This document shows positions 1-11,540 of a stretch of DNA of 64,000 nt, piece after piece (position 1 is the stretch's first letter; each line of letters opens with the position of its first letter). The position numbers and the translations under genes are program-made. Source of the stretch: Portunus trituberculatus. Taxonomy: Eukaryota > Arthropoda > Malacostraca > Decapoda > Portunidae. The notes beneath the pieces were generated by a model. That model searched no databases, had not been told where the DNA came from, and saw nothing but the letters and a program-made list of their open reading frames with translations. The DNA is taken from contig NC_059304.1 in assembly GCF_017591435.1 (NCBI RefSeq), forward strand, positions 21,486,175 to 21,550,174, given 5' to 3'.

Positions 1-218
1 CCCTTCACGTGTATCATAAACCAACACAACTTACGCCACACTTACTCCACACCACGCCCACGTCCATGCACCGCCACGGACGCGACGCCTCATTCACGAT
101 AAAGCGGAAGGAAAGACGCCTAAAAAATCAATCAGCGGAAATTTGAGTCGGTCGCTTCGTCATGGTGGTCTCCCCGCACTCACAGAAAACGGGTTCCTTC
201 GTGACGCTGCTCCTGCAC

Positions 219-220
<2 letters not shown>

Positions 221-292
<72 letters not shown>

Positions 293-320
293 AAGCCTTT
301 CCCTTTCTTCTGCCAAATAC

Positions 321-389
<69 letters not shown>

Positions 390-510
390 CTTTCTTTCTT
401 TCTTCTGCCTATCCTGTTGTCATCTCTTAACCAAATTCGCAAGTCCTCTCTCTTCCCTCTGTCTTCTACTCTCCCCTTTCTCTTTGTCTCTCGTGTTCTT
501 CCACATACCA

Positions 511-576
<66 letters not shown>

Positions 577-600
577 TGGTGTCCTTATTCAGCCATATAC

Positions 601-661
<61 letters not shown>
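221..661. repeat. Cluster of four (CT)n microsatellites
   Basis: Nearly pure CT tracts lie at about 221-291, 325-383, 513-574 and 603-661, separated by 30-130 bp of pyrimidine-biased unique sequence. Such clustering suggests repeated seeding from one ancestral pyrimidine-rich stretch. Confidence 0.95.
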
Positions 662-663
<2 letters not shown>

Positions 664-839
664 CGGCCTGAACTAACCATTCCTTTAATTAGTTAGTTTT
701 TTTGCCACCACTCAAGAAAATACAACCAATTGAAGTATGTTGTTGTATTTTTTTGCAGTCATCTCCATCTCTCCACTTCTCCAACTCTCCTCCTCTCGCT
801 CTCACACCGTCACTGTTTGCGGCAAGATTACGTACACCA

Positions 840-842
<3 letters not shown>

Positions 843-882
<40 letters not shown>

Positions 883-999
883 TTAGTGTTAGCTTGGTGG
901 TATTAGAGAAGGTTTAACAAGATTCTTTCCTTTCTCGCTTCCTTATGTTGGTTCTTGTCGCTCTCTGGTCATCCTGTTTGCTCTCCCGGCCTTGTTACT

Positions 1000-1046
<47 letters not shown>

Positions 1047-1132
1047 GTAGATGATTTATTGTCTTTTTTCGCTCACTTTCATTAGTTTTCTTTTAACGTG
1101 ATCAAATATGACAAGTACTGGTTAGAAAAACA

Positions 1133-1206
<74 letters not shown>

Positions 1207-1218
1207 GATGTCGCAACC

Positions 1219-1258
<40 letters not shown>

Positions 1259-1399
1259 TGTGTGTGTGTGTATGTACGTACAATATATATAGCTAACCTT
1301 CAAACACTCAGATTGTGTGGCATTACAGCGCATCACGTGTACTCTCTGGATTCGGTAGCACGGGAGGTGGTGGTGGTGGTGGTGGTGGTGGTGGTGGTG
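843..1399. repeat. Mixed (GA)n, (CT)n, (TG)n and (GGT)n tracts
   Basis: GA runs lie at 843-880 and 1003-1043, a CT run at 1136-1204, a GA run passing into TG at about 1221-1271, and a GGT run at about 1367-1399. The CT tract at 1136 and GA tract at 1221 are only about 16 bp apart and inverted relative to each other, so they could pair as a hairpin. Confidence 0.9.
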
Positions 1400-1620
1400 T
1401 AGGAATAGGAAGGGGGGAACTGTTGTAAATAAAGAACGGACGCACCCAGTTGAAGTTCCCGTTTTCTGCGTTGGAGAGTTAAAGTGTTACGTTTTCTTTG
1501 TCGAGTTGTAGTTGTTTGGCGCCAGATGTCTTTCTCTTTCTCCCGTAGACTTGTGTTATTAAAGGCTTTTATTTATTTTTTTTTATGACTTGCTAGTACT
1601 CTCAATCATTCGTACCTTTC

Positions 1621-1830
1621 TCTGGTGCACTCTGGAACTCTCTACCAGCTTCTGTATTTCCAACCTCCTGTGACTTAACTTCACTTAAGAGGAAGGTTTC
1701 AAGACATTTATCCCTTTTTTTGGCTAACTCACTCGGATCTGCAAGGGAATTGACAACTAATTGGGCCTTTTTCTTTTGTTTTATGTTGCCCTTGGACAGC
1801 CTTTCCTATTACATTGAAAAATACATTGTG
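1621..1830 (+). pseudogene. LINE reverse-transcriptase C-terminal relic
   Basis: From 1633 the plus strand reads WNSLPASVFPTS followed by CDLTSLKRKVSRHLS. This resembles the C-terminal end of many non-LTR retrotransposon reverse transcriptases (WNSLP, then an S-LKxKL-like helix). No upstream polymerase domain is present, so it is a 5'-truncated copy. The 3' part (ttcaagacattt...ttggctaac) recurs at about 2172-2312 and, inverted, at about 27080-27200. The LINE clade cannot be told from so short a piece. Confidence 0.5.
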
Positions 1831-1977
1831 ACCAGTGATTTAGGGGCCACAGGAGGGGTTTCTTGGGTTCTAGTGGGTTATTTTGACATGAATGCTTCAC
1901 TGTCCTTGTTAAACAATCGCAAAAGTCATAAAACACCCTTGGAAAGAATAACAATGCTCTCTACTGCCTAATCAACT

Positions 1978-2170
1978 CGTTCAGTACTGGGATGCATTTT
2001 CACCTTGAGACTTGTGTATGATTAGATTATTTTATTGATATTATGAAGGGTGTACTGAGGTCAGAAGATTAATGGGCACAGTCTTCACTATTCTAATTCC
2101 CCACATGAGTTTTTGAAGCTGTAGAAAATCACCAAATAGTAACCAGACTGAATATGAAAACGTGTCATGG
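1978..2170 (-). mobile_element. TTAA-type MITE, copy 1 (inverted, eroded ends)
   Basis: About 190 bp matches the reverse complement of the MITE best seen at 9174-9377. It runs from a tcagtactggga terminus to an inner segment ending near gaatatgaaaacgtgtcatgg. The far terminal repeat is missing, because the sequence passes into LINE-like repeat at about 2172. Confidence 0.8.
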
Positions 2171-2171
2171 A

Positions 2172-2312
2172 GGGAGGGTTCAAGACATTTGTCCCAGATT
2201 TTTGGCTAACTCTCTTAATCTTTTAGGGAACTGGCAATCAAGTGGGACTTTTTCTTTTTATATTTTGTTACCCTTGGCCTTCTTCCCTATTACATAAAAA
2301 AGAAACTGAAGT
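2172..2312 (+). repeat. Second copy of a LINE 3'-end repeat
   Basis: The stretch beginning ttcaagacatttgtcccaga parallels 1698-1830, including ttggctaactc, a diverged ggcaatcaagtggg segment, and cttcccta followed by ttacat. It directly abuts the MITE at 1978-2170, so the MITE probably landed in or beside a tandem LINE tail. Confidence 0.55.
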
Positions 2313-2584
2313 GGTTGATAATAAGGTTAAAGGCAATTGAGCTGAGGCCTAGAAACTTTCAAGAGCGTAAATGCATATTCTTATTCTTCTGTCCTTTTTT
2401 TCCTCTTACATTTCGTCCCCCCTATGGTTATTTTTTTTCCTTATATTCTTTCCTTCTTTCCTCCTTTCCCTTCCTCGTCCATTTCATTTTTTTTCTCCTG
2501 TAACTTCACTTTCTTCAGTTTCCTTCACCTGTCACTTACTAGTTATCATCTATTATATATCAAGGCTGTATGCATAAGAAATCT

Positions 2585-3028
2585 GTCAGTTTCTATGTCT
2601 GTCTGTGTGTCTGTCTGTCTGTCAAGAATAAGAATCTTTGAAGTCTTGGAAGGAAAATTGATCTGTTCGTCATGCAAGAAATTTGTGTCCAGTTTTCTGT
2701 CTCCGTCATTCTTCTTGCCTGCCTATCCATTTGTCTGTCTTTCTGCCTGTCTGTCTGTCTGTCTATCTGTCTGTTTGTGTGCCCATCAGTATGTCTGTCT
2801 GTCCATCTGTCTATCTGTGTGTCCAACTGTCTGTTTGAGTATTCATCTGTGTCTCTGTCTGTCTGTCTGTCTACCTGTTTTTCTGTTTCTTTTTTGTCTA
2901 GTCTGTCTATCTGTTCTTGTCTCTATGCTTGTCCATCTGGCTGTCTAAGTAACTGTCTGTCTACCATCTGTCTGTCACTGTGTCCATTTGCCTATCTGTC
3001 TGTGCCTGTAGCGAGTCTGTCTGGGGAG

Positions 3029-3067
<39 letters not shown>
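2585..3067. repeat. Degenerate (TCTG)n array followed by (AC)n
   Basis: About 420 bp of imperfect TCTG/TCTA tetranucleotides, with short unique interruptions near 2620-2700, ends with an (AC)n tract at about 3031-3067. The degeneracy suggests an old array. Confidence 0.9.
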
Positions 3068-3071
<4 letters not shown>

Positions 3072-3194
3072 AGCGGCAAGACAGCAGGCAGACAGAATCT
3101 CCGGTGAGCAGGTTCCTTCACGTCACTTTCACTGCCTCGATTGCCGCGTCACTGCAGCCTGAGAGGAGGAAAGTCGCTCCGGTTGCATAAAGCT

Positions 3195-3324
3195 ACAGAG
3201 AGAGAGAGAGAGAGAGGGGGCGAGGTTGTCATGCTTCCTCTGGTGTCTCGTTGGACGTGTATTGTAATTGTGACAATCTGAGGTGTAATTTTCAGCTTCC
3301 TCGTGTGGTTTATATGTCGATTTG

Positions 3325-3376
<52 letters not shown>

Positions 3377-3468
3377 CGTCCGTTTTTCCTGTTTCTTTCT
3401 TATTTATTGATCTATTTTGTTTCTTTTTTGCTAAGTTGACATTTTCTTTTGACTTCCTCAGTTCATTT

Positions 3469-3560
<92 letters not shown>
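3195..3560. repeat. (GA)n and two (CT)n tracts
   Basis: A short GA run sits at about 3195-3216 and CT runs at about 3327-3373 and 3472-3559. The sequence from 3370 to 3800 is strongly pyrimidine-biased on the plus strand. Confidence 0.9.
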
Positions 3561-3564
<4 letters not shown>

Positions 3565-4076
3565 CTTTTCTCGGTTCGTTTCATTTCTTTTCTTTCCTGT
3601 CTTCTCTCTTTCTCTTCATCGATTTCTTCACTTCTTTCTTTCTTCTCCTTCACGTTTACTATATTTTTTCCCTTGACTTGTATTTTTTTTCTTTACGAAC
3701 TTAATATCTTTTTCTTAAAACTGAGAACGTTTTCTGTACTACGTTATTCTATTCTTCTATCCTTTTTTTTCTTTCCTTTTTTTTTTTTTTAGTTCCAAGA
3801 GTGCTTTTTTGTACCATCCTTATTTCAAATCTGCGTTCTTTGTTGTAACATTCAAACTTACCGATGCATTTGATTTTATTCCCTTTTTCTTTCGCCTTTA
3901 CTTCGAAGCGTCATTGTTTTATCTTAGTATTCCAAGTCAGCGTTCCTTCGCGTAGAATTGGAAAGTTAGTCACGCATTTCACCACACTTACCTGAGCGAC
4001 TGACGGACTGACAAATTATCTCAAACGCGGCAAAAACGAGGCGCTATACTGAGAACACTGAGAACCACGTGAGGCG

Positions 4077-4410
4077 ATGAGTGAGTGAGTGAGTGAGTGA
4101 GTGAGTGAGTGAGTGAGTGGATGGGTGAGTTAGTGAGTGTATGAGTGACTGAGTGTATGTGTGAGTGAGTGAGTGGGTGAGTGAGTTAGCAAGTGGATGA
4201 GTGAGTGGTGAGTGGGTGGTGTGTGAGTGAGTGAATGCGTGAGTGAGTGAGTGAGTGAGTGAGTGGGTGAGCGAGAGTGAGTGGGTGAGTGATTGAGTAA
4301 GTAAGTGGATGACCGAGTGAGCGAGTGAGAAAGTGAGTGAGTGAGTAAGTGAGTGAATGAGTAAGTGAGTGAGTGAGTGAGTGAGTGAGTAAGTGGGTGA
4401 GTAAGTGAAG
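4077..4410. repeat. Long degenerate (GAGT)n tetranucleotide array
   Basis: About 330 bp of GAGT units has many single-base variants (GGGT, GTAT, GAAT, AAGT). Runs of perfect units occur at both ends and a more mutated centre lies between, as expected for an old array still homogenising at its edges. Confidence 0.95.
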
Positions 4411-4505
4411 TGAAGCAATGCAGGTCAGAGGCGGTGGTAAAGCAAGATGTGTGAAAGTGATTAAGTTATGAGGATTGAAGTGTTTGCATCCCCCTCTCTC
4501 CTCCT

Positions 4506-4509
<4 letters not shown>

Positions 4510-4583
<74 letters not shown>
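4510..4583. repeat. (GA)n microsatellite
   Basis: A perfect GA tract of about 74 bp follows a short C/T-rich stretch. Confidence 0.95.
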
Positions 4584-4587
<4 letters not shown>

Positions 4588-4925
4588 TAGTCTTGTTATG
4601 TGTGTTTACGTGGAGGAACATTACTTGACATTTTGATTGAGTCTACTGTAAGTCTTTTTCATACCTATACTTCATGTACAATATATAAAAAAAAAAAAAA
4701 AAACGATGTAGAAAAGCATAATGGGAAGGTTGTTAGTTTTACAGGTTAATTAATAGTAGCGTTAAATTGAATACTACCAATCTTAAAACTCAACGCTGCA
4801 AATCTAATGTATACAAAAAAGATTCACTAAACTATTCTTAACTCTACACGATACTAAACATGACTTTTATTCTTTACCGTTCTCTTTTTATTACCTAGAT
4901 GAGACGGTGTTGCTTGTCACAGTCT

Positions 4926-5137
4926 TCACTTCCTCACCACCATGACACATTCCTTTATACATTCTGCTTGCTATTTGGCGACTTTACACAGCTTCAGAAA
5001 CTTATGTGGGGGTTAGAATAGTAAAGACTCTGGCCATTAATCTTTTGACGTCCATAGACCCTTCCTGATGAAAGTAAAATCGTCTAATCATGTCCCAAAA
5101 AACATGGTAAAAATGCGTCTCAGTACTGAAGGGGTGA
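4926..5137 (+). mobile_element. TTAA-type MITE, copy 2
   Basis: About 210 bp matches the family consensus through ccatgacacattc, the gcttcagaaacttatgtggg core and agtactgaaggggt. The left TTAA is degraded (cttcacttcctcac) and the right one reads TGAA. Confidence 0.85.
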
Positions 5138-5282
5138 AGGACCAACGTGTCTGCTGCTGCTTGTTCTTCCTTTTGTCATTTCATGTGCAGGTTTTATCGT
5201 GTTCTCCTGGTTCATGTCGCTATCAGATGAAAGGAAAACCTGATACTCTTAAATTATGGTGTTTCCCTCTCACTCGTCTGAT

Positions 5283-5285
<3 letters not shown>

Positions 5286-5343
<58 letters not shown>
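5286..5343. repeat. (CT)n microsatellite
   Basis: A nearly perfect CT tract of about 58 bp. Confidence 0.95.
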
Positions 5344-5348
<5 letters not shown>

Positions 5349-6461
5349 GGTACACTCATCCAGTCACTCTCCCACTCAGACTTATTTTCTCTCCTTCGTG
5401 TCTTGTCCAGTCTGTCTCATTGCGTGTTCGTGGCTCATTAAAAACAATCACCCAATGAATCAAGTAACCGTTTTTCATTTATTATTTACAAGCAGCAGGC
5501 ACGAGGTAGCAAAGCAAAACACGGCAGGGAGTTATGAGCAGTGGGGAAAGATTAACACACGCCAATATTTAGACAAGAGGGAGGCGAGGGAAGGAAAGTT
5601 TAGCAGCGGCCGCGTGAGTAAATATTTGAGGCACGGCAGGCAGGCAGGTTGGTAGGAAGTGAGTCAACAGTGAGAGGTGAGTAGGGATGGCCAGTCAGCA
5701 AGTATACAGGTTGAGGCGAGTGAGTGAAGGAGGAAAGGAGAAGAAGAAAGGACTGATGAGTAAGGGAGGTGAAAAAAAAGTGAAGAAAGGAATATATTCT
5801 GATTGAAATGAAGGGGTTGTAGTGGAGGTCTGAACGAGGAGGAGGAAGAGGAAGGAGCGGATAAAGAGAAGAATAAGATGACAATAAAGAAGGGAAAAAG
5901 GAAAGAGAAGAAAGAAAATAAGAAGAATGAAGACTGGGAAAACGAGGAGAAGCAGAAAAAAGCAAATGTATTACAATCTGATGTGAATGAAAATATGACG
6001 AAGAGGAAGAAATGCAAGAGAAGAGGAGGAGGAGGAGGAGGAGGAGGAGGAGGAGAGAGAGAGAGAAGCAAAATAAATAAGAAAAGAAGGAGAGGTACTG
6101 AAAAGAGAGTGACTGAACACGAGCTCATGAGAAGCACAGGTAAATATGCTTTCCTCTGTATCTCTTATTACTTTACGCGTCATATAAGGAAATAACACAA
6201 GGAATTAAAAGACGTAAGTAACATTTATATCATCATTACTCCAGGACAAACAAGCGTCTATCAACAGCGAAACATAACAAAGGAAGATAAACACACAAGA
6301 CACAGGGGAACACAACAGCTGGAGGAGGGAGTGACGTGCTGTGGTGGTCTGTCGTGTCAGCAGGGTTAGCTAGGTGGCCCTCCTTCCCTGCTGCAGCCTC
6401 GTCAACGCCTCCATCACCGCCTCCTTCATCGCCTCCGTCGCCGCCTCCGTCAGCGTCTCCC

Positions 6462-6900
6462 TCAGTAGTAGTCGTAGGAATTTTTGGGCAGACGGTCTGG
6501 TATTCCTGCTTGGTGTCGGTCACGGTGACGTACTGCGGCGCGAACACGGTCTCGTAGTGGGTCTTGTAGTCCACGACCCTGGTGGTGACGTACTTGGGCA
6601 CCACCACGTTGCTGTACACCGTCTCCAGCTTGGTTTCCGTGTGGTGCTGCGTCATGTACTCCGTGGTGGTGACGTAGGAGGCACGACCTGCGTGGTGGTG
6701 ACGTACTGTGGCACGTACTCCGTCTTGTGCTCCGTCTTGTACTTGGGCACGTAGTGAACCTCGTCCTTGTGCACGTCCTTGGTGACGTACTGCGGCACGT
6801 ACTCAGTGGTGTGGTGTGTCTTGTAGTGCGTCTTGTACACGGTGTGGTATACGGTGCTGTAGATCAGATTGTCGTCGTACACGGTGTGGTGGTACGGTAC
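6462..6900 (-). CDS. YR1 exon 3: Tyr-rich repeat domain, two apparent frameshifts
   Basis: This is the repeat exon of a secreted Tyr/Thr/Val-rich protein. A cag acceptor precedes 6900 and translation opens VPYHHTVYDDN in phase 0 from the exon ending at 7353. It continues through YKTHYKTHHTTEYVPQYVTK repeats to VVP. Near 6677-6681 the frame is lost by one base: a stop follows in frame, while the next frame resumes YVTTTEYMTQHHTE and runs to QTVCPK. A second one-base loss at the A5 run (6481-6485) would otherwise replace the family-type ending CPKNSYDYY and stop (6462-6464) with a Gly/Asp-rich tail running to 6236. The exon is 439 nt, and two missing bases would make it 441, the exact length of the YR2 exon. 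It has one Cys, near the end, as in all paralogues. It is either a decaying copy or homopolymer undercalls in the assembly. Confidence 0.8.
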
Positions 6901-7352
6901 CTGTGGAGGCGAGGAACAGGGGGGGAGGGGGGCGTGGAGCGAAATGAGTTAGAGATTTATTTGTGTTTTTTCATCATCATCTTTTTCGTAGTCTTCATCA
7001 TCCTCATCATTGCATATACTTATTATTATAACTCATCTTTTTAACATGAAAAAATAAATAAATAAACATAACAAGAAACAAACTGAATCGTGAAGCAAAA
7101 ATCACGTAAATTTCTAAAGGTGTCGAGTGTAAAAAATAAAATACGAGACGAATTTTTGTCCAAATCTAAGAGTTGTGAATTAAGTGAGAATTTGTGTTAT
7201 TGTTGCTACAAGAACTGCTGCTGCATCAGATTACTTGTACTTGTTGGCAGTCAGTGGTCACTCCTCGACTGGTGTGTGGTTAGTGAGACACTCTGCTATT
7301 GAGTGTTGACTTTTGTACCATGAAAGACCAACCCACCACGCGAGTGACCTAC

Positions 7353-7499
7353 TTTGTCGTAAATAGTGTTGTAGAAAGGCACGATCTTAGGGTGGCACCT
7401 TCCCCGGCCCTTGAAGAAGCCCGGCTCGGCCCCCACCGCCACCAGCACAGCCGCCAGCACCACCGCCGCCACCATCACGCTCACGCCGGAGGACACCAT
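7353..7499 (-). CDS. YR1 exon 2: signal peptide and Cys module
   Basis: The ATG at 7499 comes directly after a tgccag acceptor, so the 5' leader must be on a separate upstream exon. The 49 codons give a 24-residue signal peptide (MVSSGVSVMVAAVV..., Ala/Val-rich core, likely cut after VGA) and a short mature module EPGFFKGRGRCHPKIV ending YNTIYDK. The exon ends AAA before a GTAGGT donor in phase 0. EPGF, the single Cys and the basic patch are shared with YR2-YR4. There is no damage in this exon, unlike exon 3. The likely role is secretion of a matrix protein. Confidence 0.85.
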
Positions 7500-8057
7500 C
7501 TGGCAGGAATGGAGCGAGGAAAGAATTAATTGTCAGCTTCATTTACTAATTATGATGTGTACAGGAGGTTGGAAATAGTAATGAATCCTGAAAATCAAGT
7601 GGTAATCTTGGTGTTGGCTCTTTCAGTAAAACTTATACTGGTTTTTAAGGGTATTTATATAATTCTAGTGCCATGTTAACAAGGTTTCTGCATTAACAAA
7701 AGGACAAATTTTCTTTTGAACTCGGCTAATTGTCTCTGTGGCGCTTAAAAATGATAGCCGTGAGAGAAGGAAGTGTTTCTCAATATGGCGCTAACAACGA
7801 TGGTAATGGTAGCACGGAAACTACTCTCTCTCTCACACCAAAGTTTGCAGTGTACCTAAGCGCCCATTGACAGAGACGTGAAATATATGCAAATCAATTA
7901 TCTAACCACGCAAGCAGAGACGGTAAGACGGCGCCTGTGAACCTTGCGGCGCCTCGGGGTTTGTGAGGCGACCGTGGGACACTGCAGGGAGTAACGGGAA
8001 ATCACAGGGGGGAACTTCACAAACTTCACATGTAGCAAGGGATGGTTTAAGTTCTAA

Positions 8058-8262
8058 CCCCTTGAGCACCATGACGTGTTTCCATATTCATTCTGCTTAC
8101 TATTTTGGTGATTTTTTACAGGTTCAGAAACTCAAGTGGGGGATTAGAATAGGGGAGACTGTCCATTAATCTTCCTACCTCCATAGATCCTTCCTAGTGT
8201 CAATAAAATGGTCTAATCGTACACAAATCTCAAGGTAAGAATGTGTCCCAATATTGAAAGGG
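8058..8262 (+). mobile_element. TTAA-type MITE, copy 3
   Basis: A full-length copy of about 205 bp runs from ccccttgagcaccatgacg to caatattgaaaggg. The right flank is TTAA (8263-8266); the left is a mutated CTAA. It lies inside YR1 intron 1. Confidence 0.9.
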
Positions 8263-9099
8263 TTAAGTATTATATTCAATGTATTACTGTATTACTTGAG
8301 AGATTTCTTTTTACTTTATTTTGTTCGTAGTAGTGTCTTTGGTAGCCTGACCAGACACTGATTCGAACCCATGCAGCGAGGCATTGAAACCGGCTTTGTG
8401 AAACTTCAGAAACCTCTTAAGGGCACGCTATCTTGTGTTCATAATGTGTGTAAACCATCTTTTTAAACTCATGAACAGTTTACGATGGAGGAAGGTTATT
8501 GTTATCAGTTTTTGTTCCTTCATCAGCCCTGACCTCAACCACGGAGATAATCGTTAAGCGTGACGATTCTTAACCGTGGAAAAAGAAAGAAAAGTAAACA
8601 ATTCTGAGTTCAAAACAGTTTAGCGTGGAGAAATGTTATTGTTACTTTCCGGCCTTGACCTCCGCTGTGAAGGAAATGAGTGTGGCGACCCCTTACCATA
8701 TAGGAAAAGAAAAAAAAAGAACATCAAAACAGGTATATAGAAAGGTAGACAAAAATAACGATGCTGGAATGTTTCAATTTTAGCATGCTGACTTGACAAA
8801 AACAAGAAAAAAAAGGAAAAGAGAAGAAAAGAAAAGAAAAAAAAAAAACCTAGTAACCCAAAACAAGTGACGACACGAGAATGCTGCAAATTTTAACTGG
8901 CAATTCTTGACGCTTGAAAAAGAAGAAAGAAAAAAAGAAAGGAAAAAAAATGAAATAAAACGAAAAGGAAAAGAATCACAATAAACCCAAAAAAGATTAC
9001 ACAAACAAAACAAAAATATTTCAAAATCTTCACCAGAATCACATATTGAGACTATTTTTTGCCTCAACCACGCAGAAAACGAGAGAATGGGAGCAAGGG

Positions 9100-9530
9100 C
9101 TGTATTCTGAAACACTTTACTCTCACCATCGCTGCTTTCCAGAGGCTCCAGTTGAAGATACTCGTGTTTTTAACCCCTTCAGTACCACGACGCATTTTTA
9201 TATTCATTCTGCTTGCTATTTGATGATTTTATACAGCTTCAGAAACTTACGTGAGGATTAAAATAGTGAAGATTCTGGTCATTAATCTTCTAATCTCCAT
9301 AGACCTTTCCTAGTGTAAATAAAATCGTCTAATTACACCCAAAACTCACGGTCAAAAATACCCCAGTACTGAAAGGGTTAAGAGTATTTTCATGGTTCAG
9401 GTGATGGATTGGCAAGATTTTTAGTGTATTAAGAGAAGAAACTGTCTTGAAAACCCGGCTTGTTGTCTCTGGGGCCTTGAAAAATTGTTATAGTGAGAGG
9501 GGAAGGCGTTTTTGAATACTGGAGCAAGTG
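9100..9530 (+). repeat. Dispersed repeat 'R', split by a MITE
   Basis: The left part (about 9100-9169: gtattctgaaacactttac ... gttgaagatactcgtg) and right part (about 9382-9530: gagtattttcatggttcagg ... cttgttgtctctggggcc) are halves of one element interrupted by the MITE at 9174-9377. Uninterrupted relatives occur at about 59030-59250 and 59255-59400, and inverted or partial ones at about 7640-7850, 9722-9905 and 38398-38590. The family has no visible coding capacity. Confidence 0.7.
9174..9377 (+). mobile_element. TTAA-type MITE, copy 4 (reference copy)
   Basis: The 204-bp element is flanked by intact TTAA on both sides (9170-9173 and 9378-9381). The ends are imperfect inverted repeats: ccccttcagtaccac on the left and, read inward from the right, ccctttcagtactgg. 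There is no coding capacity. TTAA duplication is the hallmark of piggyBac-type transposases, so this looks like a non-autonomous piggyBac-like element. Confidence 0.92.
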
Positions 9531-9721
9531 AACATTCTTGGAGCGCCGACACGTGTACTCCACCGCTTCTGACGACTGACTGACTGACTGACAATAATTC
9601 CATGCAGTTTCTCCGTCCCGCTGCAGTTTGTTCCCGTCACGCCTTGAACCACCGACCGTCACCTTCAAGTGCTTAGTGTGGTGAAGATGTGGTGAAGAGA
9701 GTTGCGGTGAATCTTGTGTCT

Positions 9722-9739
9722 TGTATTCAGAAACGTTTT

Positions 9740-9785
<46 letters not shown>

Positions 9786-9939
9786 AGGCCAATGGAGATG
9801 ATTAGCCGTGTTCTCAAGACCGTTTTCCCTTTAAATGACGTTTTAATCTTGTCATTTCCTTAATAGAAGCGTGAAAAATACCCTTAAGAAATGAGTATAG
9901 CTTTAATTAGTGCCTTTGGAAAGTAGTGGAATGATATTG

Positions 9940-9998
<59 letters not shown>
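9722..9998. repeat. R-family copy with (CT)n, followed by (GT)n
   Basis: An R-like segment (ttgtattcagaaacgttttg, then aaggccaatggagatgatta) contains a CT tract at about 9741-9784. A GT tract follows at about 9943-9998. The microsatellite seems to have expanded inside the dispersed repeat. Confidence 0.75.
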
Positions 9999-10002
<4 letters not shown>

Positions 10003-10867
10003 TCCCAACCTTGCGTGAGAGCAGAAAACTGTAAAAAAAAAAATATATATATAGAACAAAAACTCGCAAATCGACACGGAAGTTAATTTTTCACATCCTT
10101 TCCGCCAACAAGAAAACGACGCACGATTTCCGCCTGTGTTCCATTTTCTGTTAGAGTTTCAGCTACCAGAGAAAACGAACTCTTTTTTAAGGGGAGATTG
10201 AAGTGACAGAGCAACCACTTACTCGCGATGACTCGGCGTTCTATTTGCTTAAGGGGTGATGATGGCCGTGGCGTATTAGAGAAGAGGAGGAGGAAAAGAA
10301 AGAGAAGGAAAGAAGAGGGAAAAGGAGGAGGAACAGGAGATGATGCAGCAGTGAAAGTAAGATTAGGAAAAGAAAAAAAAGCGGCGAGGATGAGAAGGAA
10401 GAGAAGAAAGAAGAGATTGAAGGAGACAAGAAGGGAAGGAAAGGGATGACAAAGAAGGAGAAGTAAGAAGAGAGGGTCAAGGTACAGTGAAAGTGAAATG
10501 GTAAGAAGATGAAGAAAGGTGGAGAAAGGAGAAGGGTAAGGAAAGGGGAAGCATGAGGACGAGGAGGAAGGAGGAGGAGGAGGAGGAAGAGGAGATGAAG
10601 GAGATGAACGTACGATAGAAAAAGAGACATGGAACAGAAGACACAAGCAAACATGAAGAGACTCTACATTAAATTGATACATAAAGGAAGATAATGAGGA
10701 AGAGGGGAAGAAAAAGAATGAAGAAGCTAAAACGAACGTAGGGAGAAACGAGAAAGAGGAATAAACAACTAAGAAAGAGGAGATATAATAAATTCGGTGG
10801 AGAGAGGAAAGGCTAGGAAAACGAAGATGAGGAGGAAATAGAGGAGGAGAAGGAAGATGAAGAGTAT

Positions 10868-11047
10868 TAGCAGTAGTAGGAATAGTAGTAGTAGTAGTAG
10901 TAGTAGTAGTAGGAGGAGGAGGAGGAGGAGGAGGAGGAGGAGGAGAAGGAAGAAGAAGACAAAGAGTATCATTATTAGTAGTATTAGTATTAGTAGCATT
11001 AGTAGTAGTAGTTGTAGTAGTACTAATATTATTATTATTATTATTAT

Positions 11048-11101
<54 letters not shown>

Positions 11102-11254
11102 GAAGAGGAGGAGGAGGAGGAGGAGGAGGACGAGGAAGAGGAGGAGGAGGAGGAGGAGGAGGAAAAGGAGGAGGAGGAGGAGGAGGAGGAGGAGGAGGAA
11201 GAAGACGAAGTAGTAGTAGTAGTAGTAGGAGGAGGAGGAGGAGGAGGAGTAGTA

Positions 11255-11290
<36 letters not shown>

Positions 11291-11335
11291 GAGGAGGAGG
11301 AGGAGGAGGAAGAGGAGGAGGAGGAGGAGGAGGAC
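10868..11335. repeat. Alternating (AGT)n / (AGG)n trinucleotide array
   Basis: Blocks of AGT and AGG units alternate several times over about 470 bp, with a short ATT block near 11030. All frames are therefore open and give long Ser/Arg or Pro/Thr homopolymer translations that are not genes. The preceding 10.28-10.62 kb is purine-rich on the same strand. Confidence 0.95.
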
Positions 11336-11489
11336 GACAAAGGGAAAGAATTAGACAAGGACAACGATGATGACGATGACTAGTTGAGAATGTGACGGTC
11401 GAGGAGCTGACGTAATTGTCCGCAATCAAACAGACTGTCTGGAAAATAAGGCGTTAGGAAGGGAAGGTCGTCATTATGCCATAGTGTAC

Positions 11490-11540
<51 letters not shown>

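Larger units (their letters stand above)
1..6461. other. Gene-free flank rich in microsatellites
   Basis: No exon is recognisable here. The open frames are low-complexity translations of (CT)n/(GA)n, (TCTG)n and (GAGT)n tracts. The region also holds two MITE copies and LINE-derived fragments, listed separately. A purine-rich stretch at about 5.7-6.1 kb with a (GGA)n run at 6025-6056 lies just downstream of YR1. A TATAAA-like motif on the minus strand at 6224-6229 is a weak candidate poly(A) signal for YR1; no AATAAA is seen there. Confidence 0.6.

Noticed and set aside
6236..6461. Gly/Asp-rich C-terminal extension of YR1
   Set aside because: It exists only because of the apparent frameshift at the A5 run. 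No paralogue has such a tail, and the family-like stop lies at 6462-6464 in the neighbouring frame.
8340..8400. B-box-like GGGTTCGAATCAGTG on the minus strand
   Set aside because: No matching A box, stems or second copy were found, so it is too short to call a SINE or tRNA.
10083..11429. A 448-codon minus-strand frame rich in Pro, Thr and Leu
   Set aside because: It reads through purine-rich DNA and the AGT/AGG array, so stop codons are absent by composition. Frames on both strands are equally open.
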